Below are positions 1 through 8,501 of a DNA stretch of 55,505 nt, piece after piece (the stretch's first letter is position 1; each line of letters begins with the position of its first letter). The position numbers were made by a program, and so were the translations under genes. The notes under the pieces were generated by a model. That model saw only the letters and a list, made by a program, of their open reading frames with translations. It was not told the DNA's origin and did no database searches. The DNA lies in NCBI GenBank assembly GCA_009773735.1, contig WSYG01000007.1, forward strand, positions 1-55,505. The letters are read 5' to 3'. The DNA comes from Erysipelotrichaceae bacterium. GTDB lineage: Bacteria > Bacillota_I > Bacilli_A > Erysipelotrichales > Erysipelotrichaceae.

Positions 1-4
1 AAGG

Positions 5-98
5 ATTCACGAAAGCAGAGAATGAATTAAGTCTACTATTCGAAACCGAAGAACACGAAGAAAGCTAACCCAGTTTACACAAGATATTTGACAGTACC
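5..98 (+). mobile_element. End of an insertion sequence (transposase 3' end plus terminal sequence)
   Basis: This stretch is repeated exactly, in inverted orientation, at 54569-54662. Reading + from base 3, it encodes a short acidic tail (FTKAENELSLLFETEEHEES) and a TAA at 66-68. About 30 noncoding bases follow and end in GACAGTACC. A C-terminal coding tail followed by a short conserved terminus is the usual anatomy of an IS right end. The family is not certain; the terminus loosely recalls IS256-type elements. The rest of the element lies outside the window or is missing. Bases 99-197 hold nothing recognisable. Confidence 0.6.
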
Positions 99-197
99 GT
101 TCTTAGATCACAAATGTGGCATTAATAGGCAATACACTGATTAAATTGCTTGTCTCATAAAGATATGATTATTATGCGTTCAACTGTTCATAAGACC

Positions 198-941
198 TTA
201 TTCATCACCATAACGCTGATAAATAGCCCTAACTTCATCTAATTCAGCCATTAAGGCTGCAACACAGTCAGGATCAAACTGATATCCTGATTGCATCTCA
301 ATGTATTCAACTGCTTTTTCGATCGTCCACGCTGGTTTATAGATACGATGATGTGTTAACGCATCAAAGACATCGATCAAAGCCATGATTCTGGCAGATA
401 AAGGAATCTCATCGCCTTTTAGACCTTGTGGATAACCACTGCCATCATAATGTTCATGATGAGATCTGACAATGTATAGGGTTTCTTTAAAGAATTCTTG
501 TACCTTTGAATGTTCTGTTGACTGTAAAGTCATGTGTGACGGATCACTGATCTCAAAACGCTTAAGGGCACCAAGGATGCTGTTGACCCCTATCATTGAA
601 TGTTCTTTCATGATTTCATATTCTGCTTCTGTTAATAGACCTGGTTTCAACAAGATCTTATTTGATATGTTGACTTTACCGATGTCGTGAAAAGGACAAG
701 CTTTAACGATAAGGTCAATATACGCTTCATCGATCAAAGTTGCATATTTAGGATCCATGGCCAACCTTCTCGCCAATCTTTCCATGTATGCTTTAATTCT
801 GGTGATATGATGGGCTGAGCCTTCATCTCTGGTTTCAGCCAATTGGGAGACGATGTCCATTGATACATCAAAGATACGTTGATTCTCTTCAAATAGATGT
901 GTGATTTCTTGGATATTCAGTTCTTTTCTCTTTGGGCTCAT
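198..941 (-). CDS. HD-GYP domain phosphohydrolase (putative cyclic-di-GMP phosphodiesterase)
   Basis: The protein has 247 residues. HD-GYP enzymes hydrolyse cyclic-di-GMP or related cyclic dinucleotides in the cytosol. An N-terminal helical stretch (1-40) precedes the catalytic domain. Visible motifs are HDIGK at 85-89, a second metal histidine in KEHS near 114, the diagnostic HHEHYDGSGYP at 161-171, and D190 in the ALIDVFDALT segment. All metal-binding positions look intact. There is no fused receiver or sensor domain, so any input must come from a partner or from expression. It stands alone, divergent from the HAD gene, with a good ribosome binding site (AGGTG) before the ATG. The substrate is inferred from the family; many stand-alone members are untested. 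Confidence 0.88.
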   Translation of the reverse strand: MSPKRKELNIQEITHLFEENQRIFDVSMDIVSQLAETRDEGSAHHITRIKAYMERLARRLAMDPKYATLIDEAYIDLIVKACPFHDIGKVNISNKILLKPGLLTEAEYEIMKEHSMIGVNSILGALKRFEISDPSHMTLQSTEHSKVQEFFKETLYIVRSHHEHYDGSGYPQGLKGDEIPLSARIMALIDVFDALTHHRIYKPAWTIEKAVEYIEMQSGYQFDPDCVAALMAELDEVRAIYQRYGDE

Positions 942-958
942 AGGTTCACCTTTATTTT

Positions 959-964
959 ATTATA
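959..964 (-). promoter_or_regulatory. -10 element of the HD-GYP gene promoter
   Basis: The minus strand reads TATAAT here, preceded by GTG, 17 bases upstream of the HD-GYP start codon. A Shine-Dalgarno AGGTG lies between. No convincing -35 box is visible. Confidence 0.5.
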
Positions 965-1030
965 CACCTGTCTTTGATGGATAAAACTGATGGATGATTG
1001 GATGATACCCAAAATCTATCCTGTAAAAAA

Positions 1031-1835
1031 ATGTCTAATAAGGCATCATACACACGTGAACATTCAAAATATTTTCAAATCTTAGCATCCGATTATGATG
1101 GTACTTTACGTAGAAATGGCGTAATCGATCCGCGTGATTTGGAATCTGTCGCAAAATTTCGCCAAGCAGGTCATCTGTTTGGGATCATAACAAGTAGAGC
1201 TTACAATATGATTACCAATGAATTGAATCATTATAAGTTAGTTGTTGATTTTCTGATTTGTAATAATGGTTCGATCATTTATGATGCCTCAGGAAATTCA
1301 CTCTATCATATCACCATTGATTTTCAACTGGCGATGGATTTGATCGCGTGGTTAGAAAAAGAAGATGCCGCATTGTTTGGGGTAACTGGAGATAAATCTT
1401 ACTTTGCACAAGTCAATCCTGGTTTTATCAAACAACCTAGTGTCAGCGCAATCATCCAACCCATGGTCTCAATGAAAGAAGAAATGCTGAAATCGCAAAA
1501 AATCACCGCCTTCTTAACTCGTAAAAATAATCTAAAATTAACCATCGATTTAAGCAATCGAATCGAAGCAACTTTTGAACCTCGATTTGGACTTCATCAA
1601 AACCGTGGTACGATCGATAAGCCCATTAGGTATATCCAAATCAACTGCGATCAGTGCCTTTCAAGAAATCTATCCCCGAGCACACATCAGTGTCATTGGA
1701 GATGATCTCAACGATATCGAGATGGTCAGAGACTTCGATGGCTATGGAATCATCGGTGGTCATGAAGAACTTATAAAAGTAGCCAAGCATTTAGTTCATG
1801 ACATCTCAGAATGTATCGATAACCTTATGAAATAA
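1031..1835 (+). pseudogene. HAD-superfamily (Cof-type) phosphatase, frameshifted
   Basis: Two overlapping frames together make one Cof-type HAD hydrolase, a family of cytosolic sugar-phosphate or flavin-phosphate phosphatases. The first frame carries motif I (DYDGTL) and the cap region. The second carries the motif III lysine (GISKSTAI) and motif IV (GDDLNDIEM). The reading frame moves by one base between about 1600 and 1640, before the essential lysine and the metal-binding aspartates, so the first frame alone could not be active. The ATG at 1031 is the first one in frame; a TTG at 998 is possible. Neither has a clear ribosome binding site. It may be genuine decay or a one-base sequence error. 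It converges on nagA across a shared terminator. Confidence 0.7.
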
Positions 1836-1865
1836 AAGAGACCTCATCATTTGATAAGGTCTCTT
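1836..1865. terminator. Bidirectional terminator between the HAD gene and nagA
   Basis: A perfect 9-bp stem (AAGAGACCT / AGGTCTCTT) surrounds a 12-base loop, with flanking A and T residues on both sides. It sits between two convergent genes. Confidence 0.75.
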
Positions 1866-1871
1866 CTTACG

Positions 1872-3065
1872 TTAATCGTTAGGATTGGCTTCTACGAAGA
1901 AGTTAGGATTAAAAAGGTTTTCTTTAAGTGACGCATCATAAATCACTTCACCTTTTAGGTAGGTAAGCTTAACCTTATAGTCATCACTAATGATGATGAA
2001 ATCCGCATCTTTTTCTCTGCTTAAAGATCCTTTATGATCAGCGATCCCATATTTACGACTTGGATTTAAACTGGCCATTTGACAGACTGTGGTGATGGGC
2101 ACCTTCAAAACTTCAACCAGATTTCCTATCCCATAGATCACAGGCATCGTAGAGCCCATTAAACGACCTGTATCGCTTAAACAGAAACCATCTGGTGTAA
2201 TAGTTACATTCATGTCTTTGAAGAGTCTGTAACGTCCTAATGGAGCACCAGATAGGGCTGAACAATCAGAGATCATCATAAAACGTTGAGGTGCTTTCAT
2301 TTGGAAATACAAACGGATCATTTCTAAACTAATGTGTTTACCATCACATATGACTTCACATTCAACATTAGGATGAGATAAAGCAGCACCTAAACCACCG
2401 ATATCTCGATGATGTAGACCTGTCATAACATTCCCGGTATGCGTTGAAACACTGATTCCAGAATCAAAAGCTTGAGTGGCTTCTTTGAAGTTATGATCAC
2501 TATGGGCATACGCAATCGTAATTCCTTGGGACAAAAAATAGTCTCGGATTTGATCGATCCCTGGGATTTCGGGGGCTAATGCGACTAGTCGCAATTGACC
2601 TTTCGCAAGTTTAACCATTTTTTTCGCATGATCTAAACTCACTTCAGGATAGCCTGTCTTAATCCCTTTTTCTCCGACACGATTAAGCCATGGTCCTTCA
2701 GAGTGAATGCCGCGGATCTGTTGACCAGCATGCGTTTTTGATAAATCAGCGATATCACTAAAAAGACTGATGTCGGCAGTTGGTAAGATCGAAGTAACAC
2801 CTTGACTGGCTAAACCTTTTAAATAACCCAATATATTAAAATTGTTTTTACTGGGATCTTTACTGGCCATCAAACTATAGCCTAAAGTACCATGATTGTG
2901 TGTGTCAAAAATACCAGGTATGATACGATCCATTCCACAATCAACAACCTTACTATCGGGGTTATCACGAACAAAATCTTTGATGATGCCATCTTCTACG
3001 ATCATATAGCCACTAAACACAACGTTTTCTAAAACGATCTGAGATGATTTATAGGCAATCTTCAT
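1872..3065 (-). CDS. nagA: N-acetylglucosamine-6-phosphate deacetylase
   Basis: The 397-residue protein is the usual length for NagA, which removes acetate from GlcNAc-6-phosphate in amino-sugar catabolism and wall recycling. Amidohydrolase features run in order: the first metal motif DTHNHG near 55, HSEGPW near 120, the histidine-rich segment AHSDHN, the STHTGNVMTGLHHRD loop, DGKHIS, and the catalytic-aspartate region ISDCSALSG. In many homologues this last segment reads TDA, so SDC is a conservative variant. A strong ribosome binding site (GGGAGGG) precedes the ATG. No nagB lies in the window, so the deaminase step must be encoded elsewhere. Confidence 0.93.
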   Translation of the reverse strand: MKIAYKSSQIVLENVVFSGYMIVEDGIIKDFVRDNPDSKVVDCGMDRIIPGIFDTHNHGTLGYSLMASKDPSKNNFNILGYLKGLASQGVTSILPTADISLFSDIADLSKTHAGQQIRGIHSEGPWLNRVGEKGIKTGYPEVSLDHAKKMVKLAKGQLRLVALAPEIPGIDQIRDYFLSQGITIAYAHSDHNFKEATQAFDSGISVSTHTGNVMTGLHHRDIGGLGAALSHPNVECEVICDGKHISLEMIRLYFQMKAPQRFMMISDCSALSGAPLGRYRLFKDMNVTITPDGFCLSDTGRLMGSTMPVIYGIGNLVEVLKVPITTVCQMASLNPSRKYGIADHKGSLSREKDADFIIISDDYKVKLTYLKGEVIYDASLKENLFNPNFFVEANPND

Positions 3066-3178
3066 TTTAATGACCCTCCCTATGGTCTTGACTATGACCT
3101 AAGCAACATGTCTATACCACTTATCATACTGGATAGGTCACTTAAAAACCAGTACCCCAGAAACGATTAAAACAAAAA

Positions 3179-3195
3179 AGAGATCCGTGATCTCT
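3179..3195 (-). terminator. Terminator of the folT operon
   Basis: AGAGATC / GATCTCT forms a 7-bp stem with a 3-base loop. It is followed on the minus strand by a run rich in T (TTTTTTGTTTT), and it begins at the folT stop codon. Confidence 0.75.
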
Positions 3196-4007
3196 TACTT
3201 TTTGATGCGTTGTAGGTTTCGATAAATAAAGTAAGCCATGAAGGTATTTAAGACCACAAAGAAACTTGCCTTGATGCTTCGAATAACCACTTGAATCTCA
3301 ATGGGGATACCGTACATATTCTTTAACCAAATGGGCGTTAAAATAACGTTAATGACGATTTCGATCAAGATGACTGATAATAACCATGCCTGGAAGGTTG
3401 TTTTTTGGAGGTCTTTTTGTTTGAGTGATCGATAAACAAGATAAGTTAGTGGAAGAATCATCAGTGTCAAACCAATCAAAACGAGTTTAACTTTCCAATC
3501 TAGGATGTAGGTAATCTTCGATGCACTGACACTGTTGGTGCTTAGGATAAATGAAATACTTGCCCCATATAGTAAAATTACCAAACCGCCTATATAGAAC
3601 TTTAATTTCTGTGGGTTCTTTTTCGCTAAGAGGAAAACCAATCCTGGAATCAATCCTAACAATGCCTTGTTTAAAGTAAAACCAATATAAGGGGTTGTTA
3701 TAAAACCACTGGCCAATTCCAATAAATCTTCAAGAACACCTGCAATCAAACCCCACCAAGGTCCAAATAGTGCCCCAGCCAACATAATGGGTAATTGTGA
3801 AAATCCAAAACGCAACGATGGGAAACCAAAAAGTGGGATGGTCATTGATAAGAAAACAGCCAAAACCAAGGATAGAAGACTCATAAAGCTGATCATGACC
3901 ATCGTCTTAAGTTCAAAGCGTGCTTTGACGGTATAGTGCGTAATCATAACTAAAGCGATAAGTGCTGCTGATATCATCAGAATATATTGAAGATTGATCG
4001 GTTTCAT
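3195..4007 (-). CDS. folT: ECF transporter substrate-binding S component, folate-specific (FolT-like)
   Basis: This 270-residue integral membrane protein is longer than a typical S component (about 180 residues); the extra length is additional membrane segments at both ends. The core segment SLRFGFSQLPIMLAGALFGP, followed by WWGLIAGVLEDLLE and a PYIGFTLNKALLG loop, matches the pattern of folate-type S components, which capture folate for the shared ECF energizing module. The start overlaps the folC stop by 4 bases (ATGA), so the two genes are translationally coupled. This strongly supports folate as substrate, because FolC polyglutamylates and so retains imported folates. The EcfA, EcfA' and EcfT genes are not in the window. 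Confidence 0.85.
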   Translation of the reverse strand: MKPINLQYILMISAALIALVMITHYTVKARFELKTMVMISFMSLLSLVLAVFLSMTIPLFGFPSLRFGFSQLPIMLAGALFGPWWGLIAGVLEDLLELASGFITTPYIGFTLNKALLGLIPGLVFLLAKKNPQKLKFYIGGLVILLYGASISFILSTNSVSASKITYILDWKVKLVLIGLTLMILPLTYLVYRSLKQKDLQKTTFQAWLLSVILIEIVINVILTPIWLKNMYGIPIEIQVVIRSIKASFFVVLNTFMAYFIYRNLQRIKK

Positions 4008-5251
4008 AGTGTTTCTCCCAGTAGTTGAGGTAATATTTTCTGTCTGACTTCTGATATGAAATAGAGTGAGCCTGTGATTAGTAAGGTACCACCTTTAGAT
4101 CTTTTAATACCGTCTTGAATGGCTTTCTTTGGGTCCTTGATTTTATCGACAGGGAAATCTTTTGCTAAGAGATCGACAGTTGATGCGCGATAGAAATCAA
4201 ATTCAGTGACGATCAAGTGCGATGTCACATCCAACATTTGGCTGATCATCTTATCGGTTTCCTTATCTTTAAGGGCGCTAAAAACCACAAAGATAGGTTT
4301 AGGTAAATGTTTGACACTTTCTTTTAATGCTGCAATCCCATGAGAGTTATGTGCACCATCTAGGATGATCAACGGATCATCGCTGACTTGTTCAAATCGG
4401 CCTTTCCATTGTGCGTTGGTTAAACCTTCAACGATGGCTTCATCGGATATCACATATCCTAATTCTCTTAAATACAGAGCAGCTTCTAAGGCTGTCGCAG
4501 AGTTTTTAATTTGATATAAAGCCATGGTGTTAAGATGGATCACAAAGTTGTGATAACGATAACTCAGACCTGTTGATGAAGATAATTTGGTAATCTTGGA
4601 TAACTTCATGATTGGTGCTTGTTTATCTGTACATATTGTCTCAAAAACCGACAAACAACTCTTTTTAGGTTCCGCTGTTAATAATGGGACATGCGGTTTA
4701 ATGATCCCTGCTTTTTCACCGGCAATCAATTTTAAAGTATTGCCCAATAGTTCCATATGGTCAAAACCAATCGTGGTAATGATCGATAATAAAGGCGTGA
4801 CGATGTTGGTCGCATCCAATCTGCCACCTAATCCAACTTCATACAAAGCAAAATCAACGTTTTGTTCTTTGAAGTAAGTTGAAGCAAACAACATATCGAT
4901 CTCAAACATCGAAAGATTATGAAACTCAATGAAGTCATAAAAACGATTCCCATATTCCAATAACTGTTCATCTGAAATATAGACATCGTTGATTCGAATC
5001 CGATCATTATGAACGATCAAATGTGGGGAAGTAAATGTCCCAACTTTATAACCAGCACCTTGTAAAATACTTCTAAGATAATTGGTGGTTGAACCTTTCC
5101 CGTTGGTTCCCGCGATATGTACACACTTAATGTCATTTTGTGGATTGCCTAATTCATTCATGGCAGCCTTAAAATGCTCAAAGCCAAAACTACCTTTGGT
5201 TATACGAGCTTCACTATATGCAATAAATTCTCCAACTTTTTTAAAAGTCAT
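4004..5251 (-). CDS. folC: Folylpolyglutamate synthase / dihydrofolate synthase
   Basis: FolC adds glutamate to folates (and to dihydropteroate in bifunctional forms) using ATP. Mur-ligase family features are clear: the P-loop GTNGKGST near residue 50, the SPHL segment, EVGLGGRLDATN near 145, TIGFDH, and a C-terminal ligase domain with LDGAHNSHG. The length (about 415 residues) is normal. I chose the ATG whose last bases overlap the ung stop (ATGA). A GTG nine bases upstream, at 5260, would also be open. The gene is sandwiched between ung and folT with 4-base overlaps on both sides, and FolT supplies its substrate. Whether it also has dihydrofolate synthase activity cannot be decided. Confidence 0.95.
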   Translation of the reverse strand: MTFKKVGEFIAYSEARITKGSFGFEHFKAAMNELGNPQNDIKCVHIAGTNGKGSTTNYLRSILQGAGYKVGTFTSPHLIVHNDRIRINDVYISDEQLLEYGNRFYDFIEFHNLSMFEIDMLFASTYFKEQNVDFALYEVGLGGRLDATNIVTPLLSIITTIGFDHMELLGNTLKLIAGEKAGIIKPHVPLLTAEPKKSCLSVFETICTDKQAPIMKLSKITKLSSSTGLSYRYHNFVIHLNTMALYQIKNSATALEAALYLRELGYVISDEAIVEGLTNAQWKGRFEQVSDDPLIILDGAHNSHGIAALKESVKHLPKPIFVVFSALKDKETDKMISQMLDVTSHLIVTEFDFYRASTVDLLAKDFPVDKIKDPKKAIQDGIKRSKGGTLLITGSLYFISEVRQKILPQLLGETL

Positions 5252-5898
5252 AAGCACCACTCGATTTCTTTCCTGCCGTTTTTCTTTAAAAAGGCATTTG
5301 CTTTTGAGAAGGGTTGTGATCCGAAATAGCCTCGATATACAGATAAAGGAGAAGGATGAGGTGCCATTAGAATCAAGTGTTTAGGATCTGTGATAAGAGA
5401 TGCTTTGGCTTGGGCATTCTTTCCCCATAAGATGAAGACACAAGGCTCTGTATGTTCATTACAACACTTCAGGATATGATCAGTAAATGTTTCCCAACCT
5501 TGATTTTGATGAGACAAAGGTTTGTTGGATTCTACCGTTAGAATGGCATTCAAGAGTAAGACACCTTGTTTAGCCCAAGGGATCAAACAACCAGATTGAG
5601 GAATAGCACACCCCACATCATCCGATAGTTCTTTAAAGATGTTTTGTAGGCTAGGGGGATGATCAATTCCAGGATTGACTGAGAAACAAAGGCCGTGGGC
5701 TTGATGAGCTTGATGATAAGGATCCTGTCCGATCAAGATCACCTTAAGTTCATTATAATCCGCATATGAGAAAGCGTTGAAGATTTGTTCTTTAGGAGGA
5801 TAAACAGTTGATGTTTCATAGGCTTGCTTAAGAAAAACCGATAAGGATTTAAAATAAGGCGTTTCAAATTGAGCTTTTATGACATCATTCCAGTTCAT
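5248..5898 (-). CDS. ung: Uracil-DNA glycosylase, family 1
   Basis: The enzyme cuts uracil out of DNA to start base excision repair. The 216 residues are normal for bacterial Ung. The catalytic water-activating motif GQDPYH lies near residue 56, followed by the LLLNAILTVE segment and the C-terminal HPSPLS loop with the catalytic histidine. GYFGSQPFSKAN completes the uracil-binding end. It begins one base after the MFS gene stops and overlaps folC by 4 bases, so it belongs to the five-gene operon although its role is unrelated to transport. Confidence 0.97.
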   Translation of the reverse strand: MNWNDVIKAQFETPYFKSLSVFLKQAYETSTVYPPKEQIFNAFSYADYNELKVILIGQDPYHQAHQAHGLCFSVNPGIDHPPSLQNIFKELSDDVGCAIPQSGCLIPWAKQGVLLLNAILTVESNKPLSHQNQGWETFTDHILKCCNEHTEPCVFILWGKNAQAKASLITDPKHLILMAPHPSPLSVYRGYFGSQPFSKANAFLKKNGRKEIEWCL

Positions 5899-5899
5899 A

Positions 5900-7105
5900 T
5901 TACACCTGTCTTATTTGATCTCGTTGATGATGATAGCGACCTGCATAGATGACTAAGATTGGAGCGAAAATAGATGAAGCAAAGACAGCACATATCAAAT
6001 AGATGTTTTCAGGTAAGAGAACATAAGCCAATAAGATAAAACCCATTCCCAGTAATCTTCCAGCATTCAGTAAGACTTCTTTAACGATCATATGTCCATA
6101 CACACTTCCCTTTTCAGTATAATCTTGCATCGCATTCATCACAATGATGGAAAAAGGATTGATAAAGAAAGGTGCTGATAATGAGTTAAGGATCCCATAA
6201 ATCAAAGCCCCATAAATATTAGGCATAAGCACTAAAATCATCGCTGCGGTAAACAAAGCATATGCCCCATACGTATATAATGCCAAACGATTATCACGTC
6301 TTTGTACCTTACGTACGATCGTTGAACCAATGATTCCTAAGATCGAGAATAGAATAAGTAACGTTGAATACAAAGATCCTTGGGAACCAAGTGCAGAATA
6401 CAGAATCAAACCCATAACAACCAATGTGATGGAATCACGTATCCCAAACAAGAAGTGTGAAATCATCATATAGCGCCATTGCGCATCTTTGGTCAAGTCA
6501 AACTTATCTCTAAGGGTATATTTATCTTTACTTGCGGAAACGTTGATCTTTGAAGAAATATAAGCTGTAACGGTATGAAGTAAGATGACCAATTGGAAAA
6601 TCAATAAGTAACCTTGAGTGTCTGTTTTAGAGAAACTAACGATAAGAGCTGCGATAGAAGGTGCCAATACGATGGAGATCGAATTGGTAATACCCATGGT
6701 GGTAATAAACTGAGCCCTGGTTTTCTTTTCAGATACAGCCAAACTTAAGTTGTTGACCGAGAACCAATACATGCCTTCCCCAATCCCAAAAGCCATCCCA
6801 ATCAGATGAATGAGATAATAATATGTAGAAAACAAACGGTTAAACAAAAGTAAGAACGCTAAAGTCGATATGATAAAAACCAATCCAATGGTCAATGAGG
6901 TCGCCAAACGAGTCCGTTTACCTAAGTAACCACCGATTAAATATCCCAAAGGGAAAAAGCCGAAACGAACCATCGCATAGATTGTCATTTCAACCAATGA
7001 ACCTGTAAAGGCATAGAGATAAACATTTACAAACACACCACTCATGGTCCCTGACATGAAATACAAAGCACTTGTCATCAACAACAATTTTTCATTTTTA
7101 CTCAT
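5900..7105 (-). CDS. Major facilitator superfamily permease
   Basis: The protein has about 401 residues and around 12 hydrophobic segments in two halves, typical of MFS secondary transporters. A short basic loop (GYLGKRTRLATS) between helices 2 and 3 resembles the MFS motif A position, and a charged central loop (KDKYTLRDKFDLTKD) separates the halves. The substrate cannot be read from the sequence. The ATG at 7105 is preferred because GAGG precedes it and it overlaps the end of the upstream gene by 8 bases; ATGs at 7114 and 7120 are also in frame. Coupling to a gene for a maltodextrin-type binding protein hints at a sugar or sugar-sensing role, which is inference. Confidence 0.8.
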   Translation of the reverse strand: MSKNEKLLLMTSALYFMSGTMSGVFVNVYLYAFTGSLVEMTIYAMVRFGFFPLGYLIGGYLGKRTRLATSLTIGLVFIISTLAFLLLFNRLFSTYYYLIHLIGMAFGIGEGMYWFSVNNLSLAVSEKKTRAQFITTMGITNSISIVLAPSIAALIVSFSKTDTQGYLLIFQLVILLHTVTAYISSKINVSASKDKYTLRDKFDLTKDAQWRYMMISHFLFGIRDSITLVVMGLILYSALGSQGSLYSTLLILFSILGIIGSTIVRKVQRRDNRLALYTYGAYALFTAAMILVLMPNIYGALIYGILNSLSAPFFINPFSIIVMNAMQDYTEKGSVYGHMIVKEVLLNAGRLLGMGFILLAYVLLPENIYLICAVFASSIFAPILVIYAGRYHHQRDQIRQV

Positions 7106-8429
7106 CAACAACATCCTCACTCTTATTTAAAATTTCTATGACACGCGTTGCTTCCGCTACGACTAAACTTTGGGCTTCATCGATGGTGATCTTTTGATCC
7201 CATAGATCGCGCATGATCTTCATAAGATCCATATTATAATATAACTCAATCGCTAGATTCTCAGGATTTCCCGCAAAGGCAATAATGGGTTCACCAACAG
7301 AGTACTGATAAGCAAAAGCTAATTCCGATCGATGAGGGTCATTAAAGGTTAGATATGGGAAAGTCTCTTCATTGACCAAAGGAATCTTATCGGTATAGTC
7401 AATGAGAAGCTGTAAGCCTTTGATGGATTTCAAGATACGGATCAATTCATGAGCAGCACTGGGATAAAGCGTATTGATGTTGATGGCTAAACCACTTGTT
7501 TTGACCAGTGGTGATAATTCATTTCCTTGATAGGTTGGAAATTTAGAAGCGATCCACTCACTTTGAACAGCTGCATCACGTTCATTTAGTCCCATCCACG
7601 ATCCAATTACCGTAAACATAAAATTATCTTGAACCAAGACTTCATCAAGTTTCCATGTATAAGTCTCTGAAGCATTGGTTTCGCTTTGATTCCAACTGAT
7701 TTTCGATAAATCTTGGATCAGTTGTAAACTCTGTTTAAACTCAGGGGTATCAAACCCAGGGATCAAGGCATCATAATCTTCAAAGATTTTAAAATTTCCT
7801 GCGGTCAAATAAGGATAAAAAGAGTACGGTTCATTTAAGGCAATCGGTAAGACCTCTACTTGTAGAGAATCCCATAAGGCTTTTAATTCTATGATTTTTT
7901 CAAAGGTATCCACGGTATCAATCAAACCATCTTTGTTTTTATCCTCAAGGGATAAACTTAAGAGTTCAAGTCTTGTCTTATTGATCAAGAAGGAAAAACC
8001 TTCTGCGGTTAGAGGAATATACGTCAGATGATCTAGATTAAGCGCTGTGACTTTATTCAAATCAACATTCTTTGTTAGAACTGGACTTAAAGGATAAAGC
8101 TGGTCATATAAACGACCTGCTTGAACTTGAGTAACAAACAAAACATCTTGAGAACCTGCAGTTTCAGTGACCAATTCAAATGTAACTTTACCTATAGCCT
8201 CTGGATGATACCAATCCCAATAAGCTACTACAGCCTGTCCATATTCAGCGTTAGGTACTAATATTTTAAGTTGAGCATTATCTTCGATCTTAAAGGCATT
8301 TTTCTTCGCATCAAAACATACGGTCAATCCGTCTGGTGTACAGCTTTTGCCTCTAAAGACGAAAGCAACAGTAAGTGCGCTGATCAGTAAGATCATACTC
8401 AAGAAGAATTTTTGAAGTCGTGTGTCCAT
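7098..8429 (-). CDS. Extracellular solute-binding protein paralogous to MalE, membrane-anchored
   Basis: The 443 residues align by eye with the MalE encoded at 20974-22389. Shared features include the N-terminal half (AVVAYWDW..HPEAIGKVTF against AIVALWDA..HPTMAGKVTF), the GSWMGLNE / GTWMNLTA segment and the SAAHEL / LARLI region. Unlike MalE it has no clear lipobox; the N-terminal hydrophobic helix (9-25) probably anchors it. An EF-hand-like loop DKNKDGLIDTVD spans 163-174. The binding residues appear diverged. The gene is the first of an operon with an MFS permease instead of ABC permeases, so it may not feed an ABC importer. A sensor or accessory role is possible. Confidence 0.72.
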   Translation of the reverse strand: MDTRLQKFFLSMILLISALTVAFVFRGKSCTPDGLTVCFDAKKNAFKIEDNAQLKILVPNAEYGQAVVAYWDWYHPEAIGKVTFELVTETAGSQDVLFVTQVQAGRLYDQLYPLSPVLTKNVDLNKVTALNLDHLTYIPLTAEGFSFLINKTRLELLSLSLEDKNKDGLIDTVDTFEKIIELKALWDSLQVEVLPIALNEPYSFYPYLTAGNFKIFEDYDALIPGFDTPEFKQSLQLIQDLSKISWNQSETNASETYTWKLDEVLVQDNFMFTVIGSWMGLNERDAAVQSEWIASKFPTYQGNELSPLVKTSGLAININTLYPSAAHELIRILKSIKGLQLLIDYTDKIPLVNEETFPYLTFNDPHRSELAFAYQYSVGEPIIAFAGNPENLAIELYYNMDLMKIMRDLWDQKITIDEAQSLVVAEATRVIEILNKSEDVVDE

Positions 8430-8441
8430 AAGTGCGTCCTT

Positions 8442-8470
8442 ATTCTACCAAAAATGAACTGTGCTTTCAA
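8442..8470 (-). promoter_or_regulatory. Candidate promoter of the five-gene folT operon
   Basis: On the minus strand TTGAAA (8465-8470) and TAGAAT (8442-8447) are separated by 17 bases. The -10 box ends 12 bases before the start codon, so the 5' leader would be very short and would barely include the AAGGA. This makes it a moderate call. Confidence 0.45.
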
Positions 8471-8474
8471 ACAA

Positions 8475-8496
8475 AGACTGCATTTTCATGCAGTCT
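8475..8496 (-). terminator. Terminator of the transketolase operon
   Basis: AGACTGCA / TGCAGTCT forms an 8-bp stem with a 6-base loop, followed on the minus strand by TTTGTTT, just after the stop codon of the transketolase C-terminal subunit. Confidence 0.75.
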
Positions 8497-8501
8497 CTTT
8501 T

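Noticed and set aside
3066-3178. Riboswitch upstream of nagA
   Set aside because: The 113-base gap has some short GGTCA/TGACC repeats but no conserved riboswitch core, only a Shine-Dalgarno and the end of the neighbouring terminator.
5082-5384. Plus-strand open frame across folC and ung
   Set aside because: It lies opposite two well-supported genes, has no start signal and matches no family.
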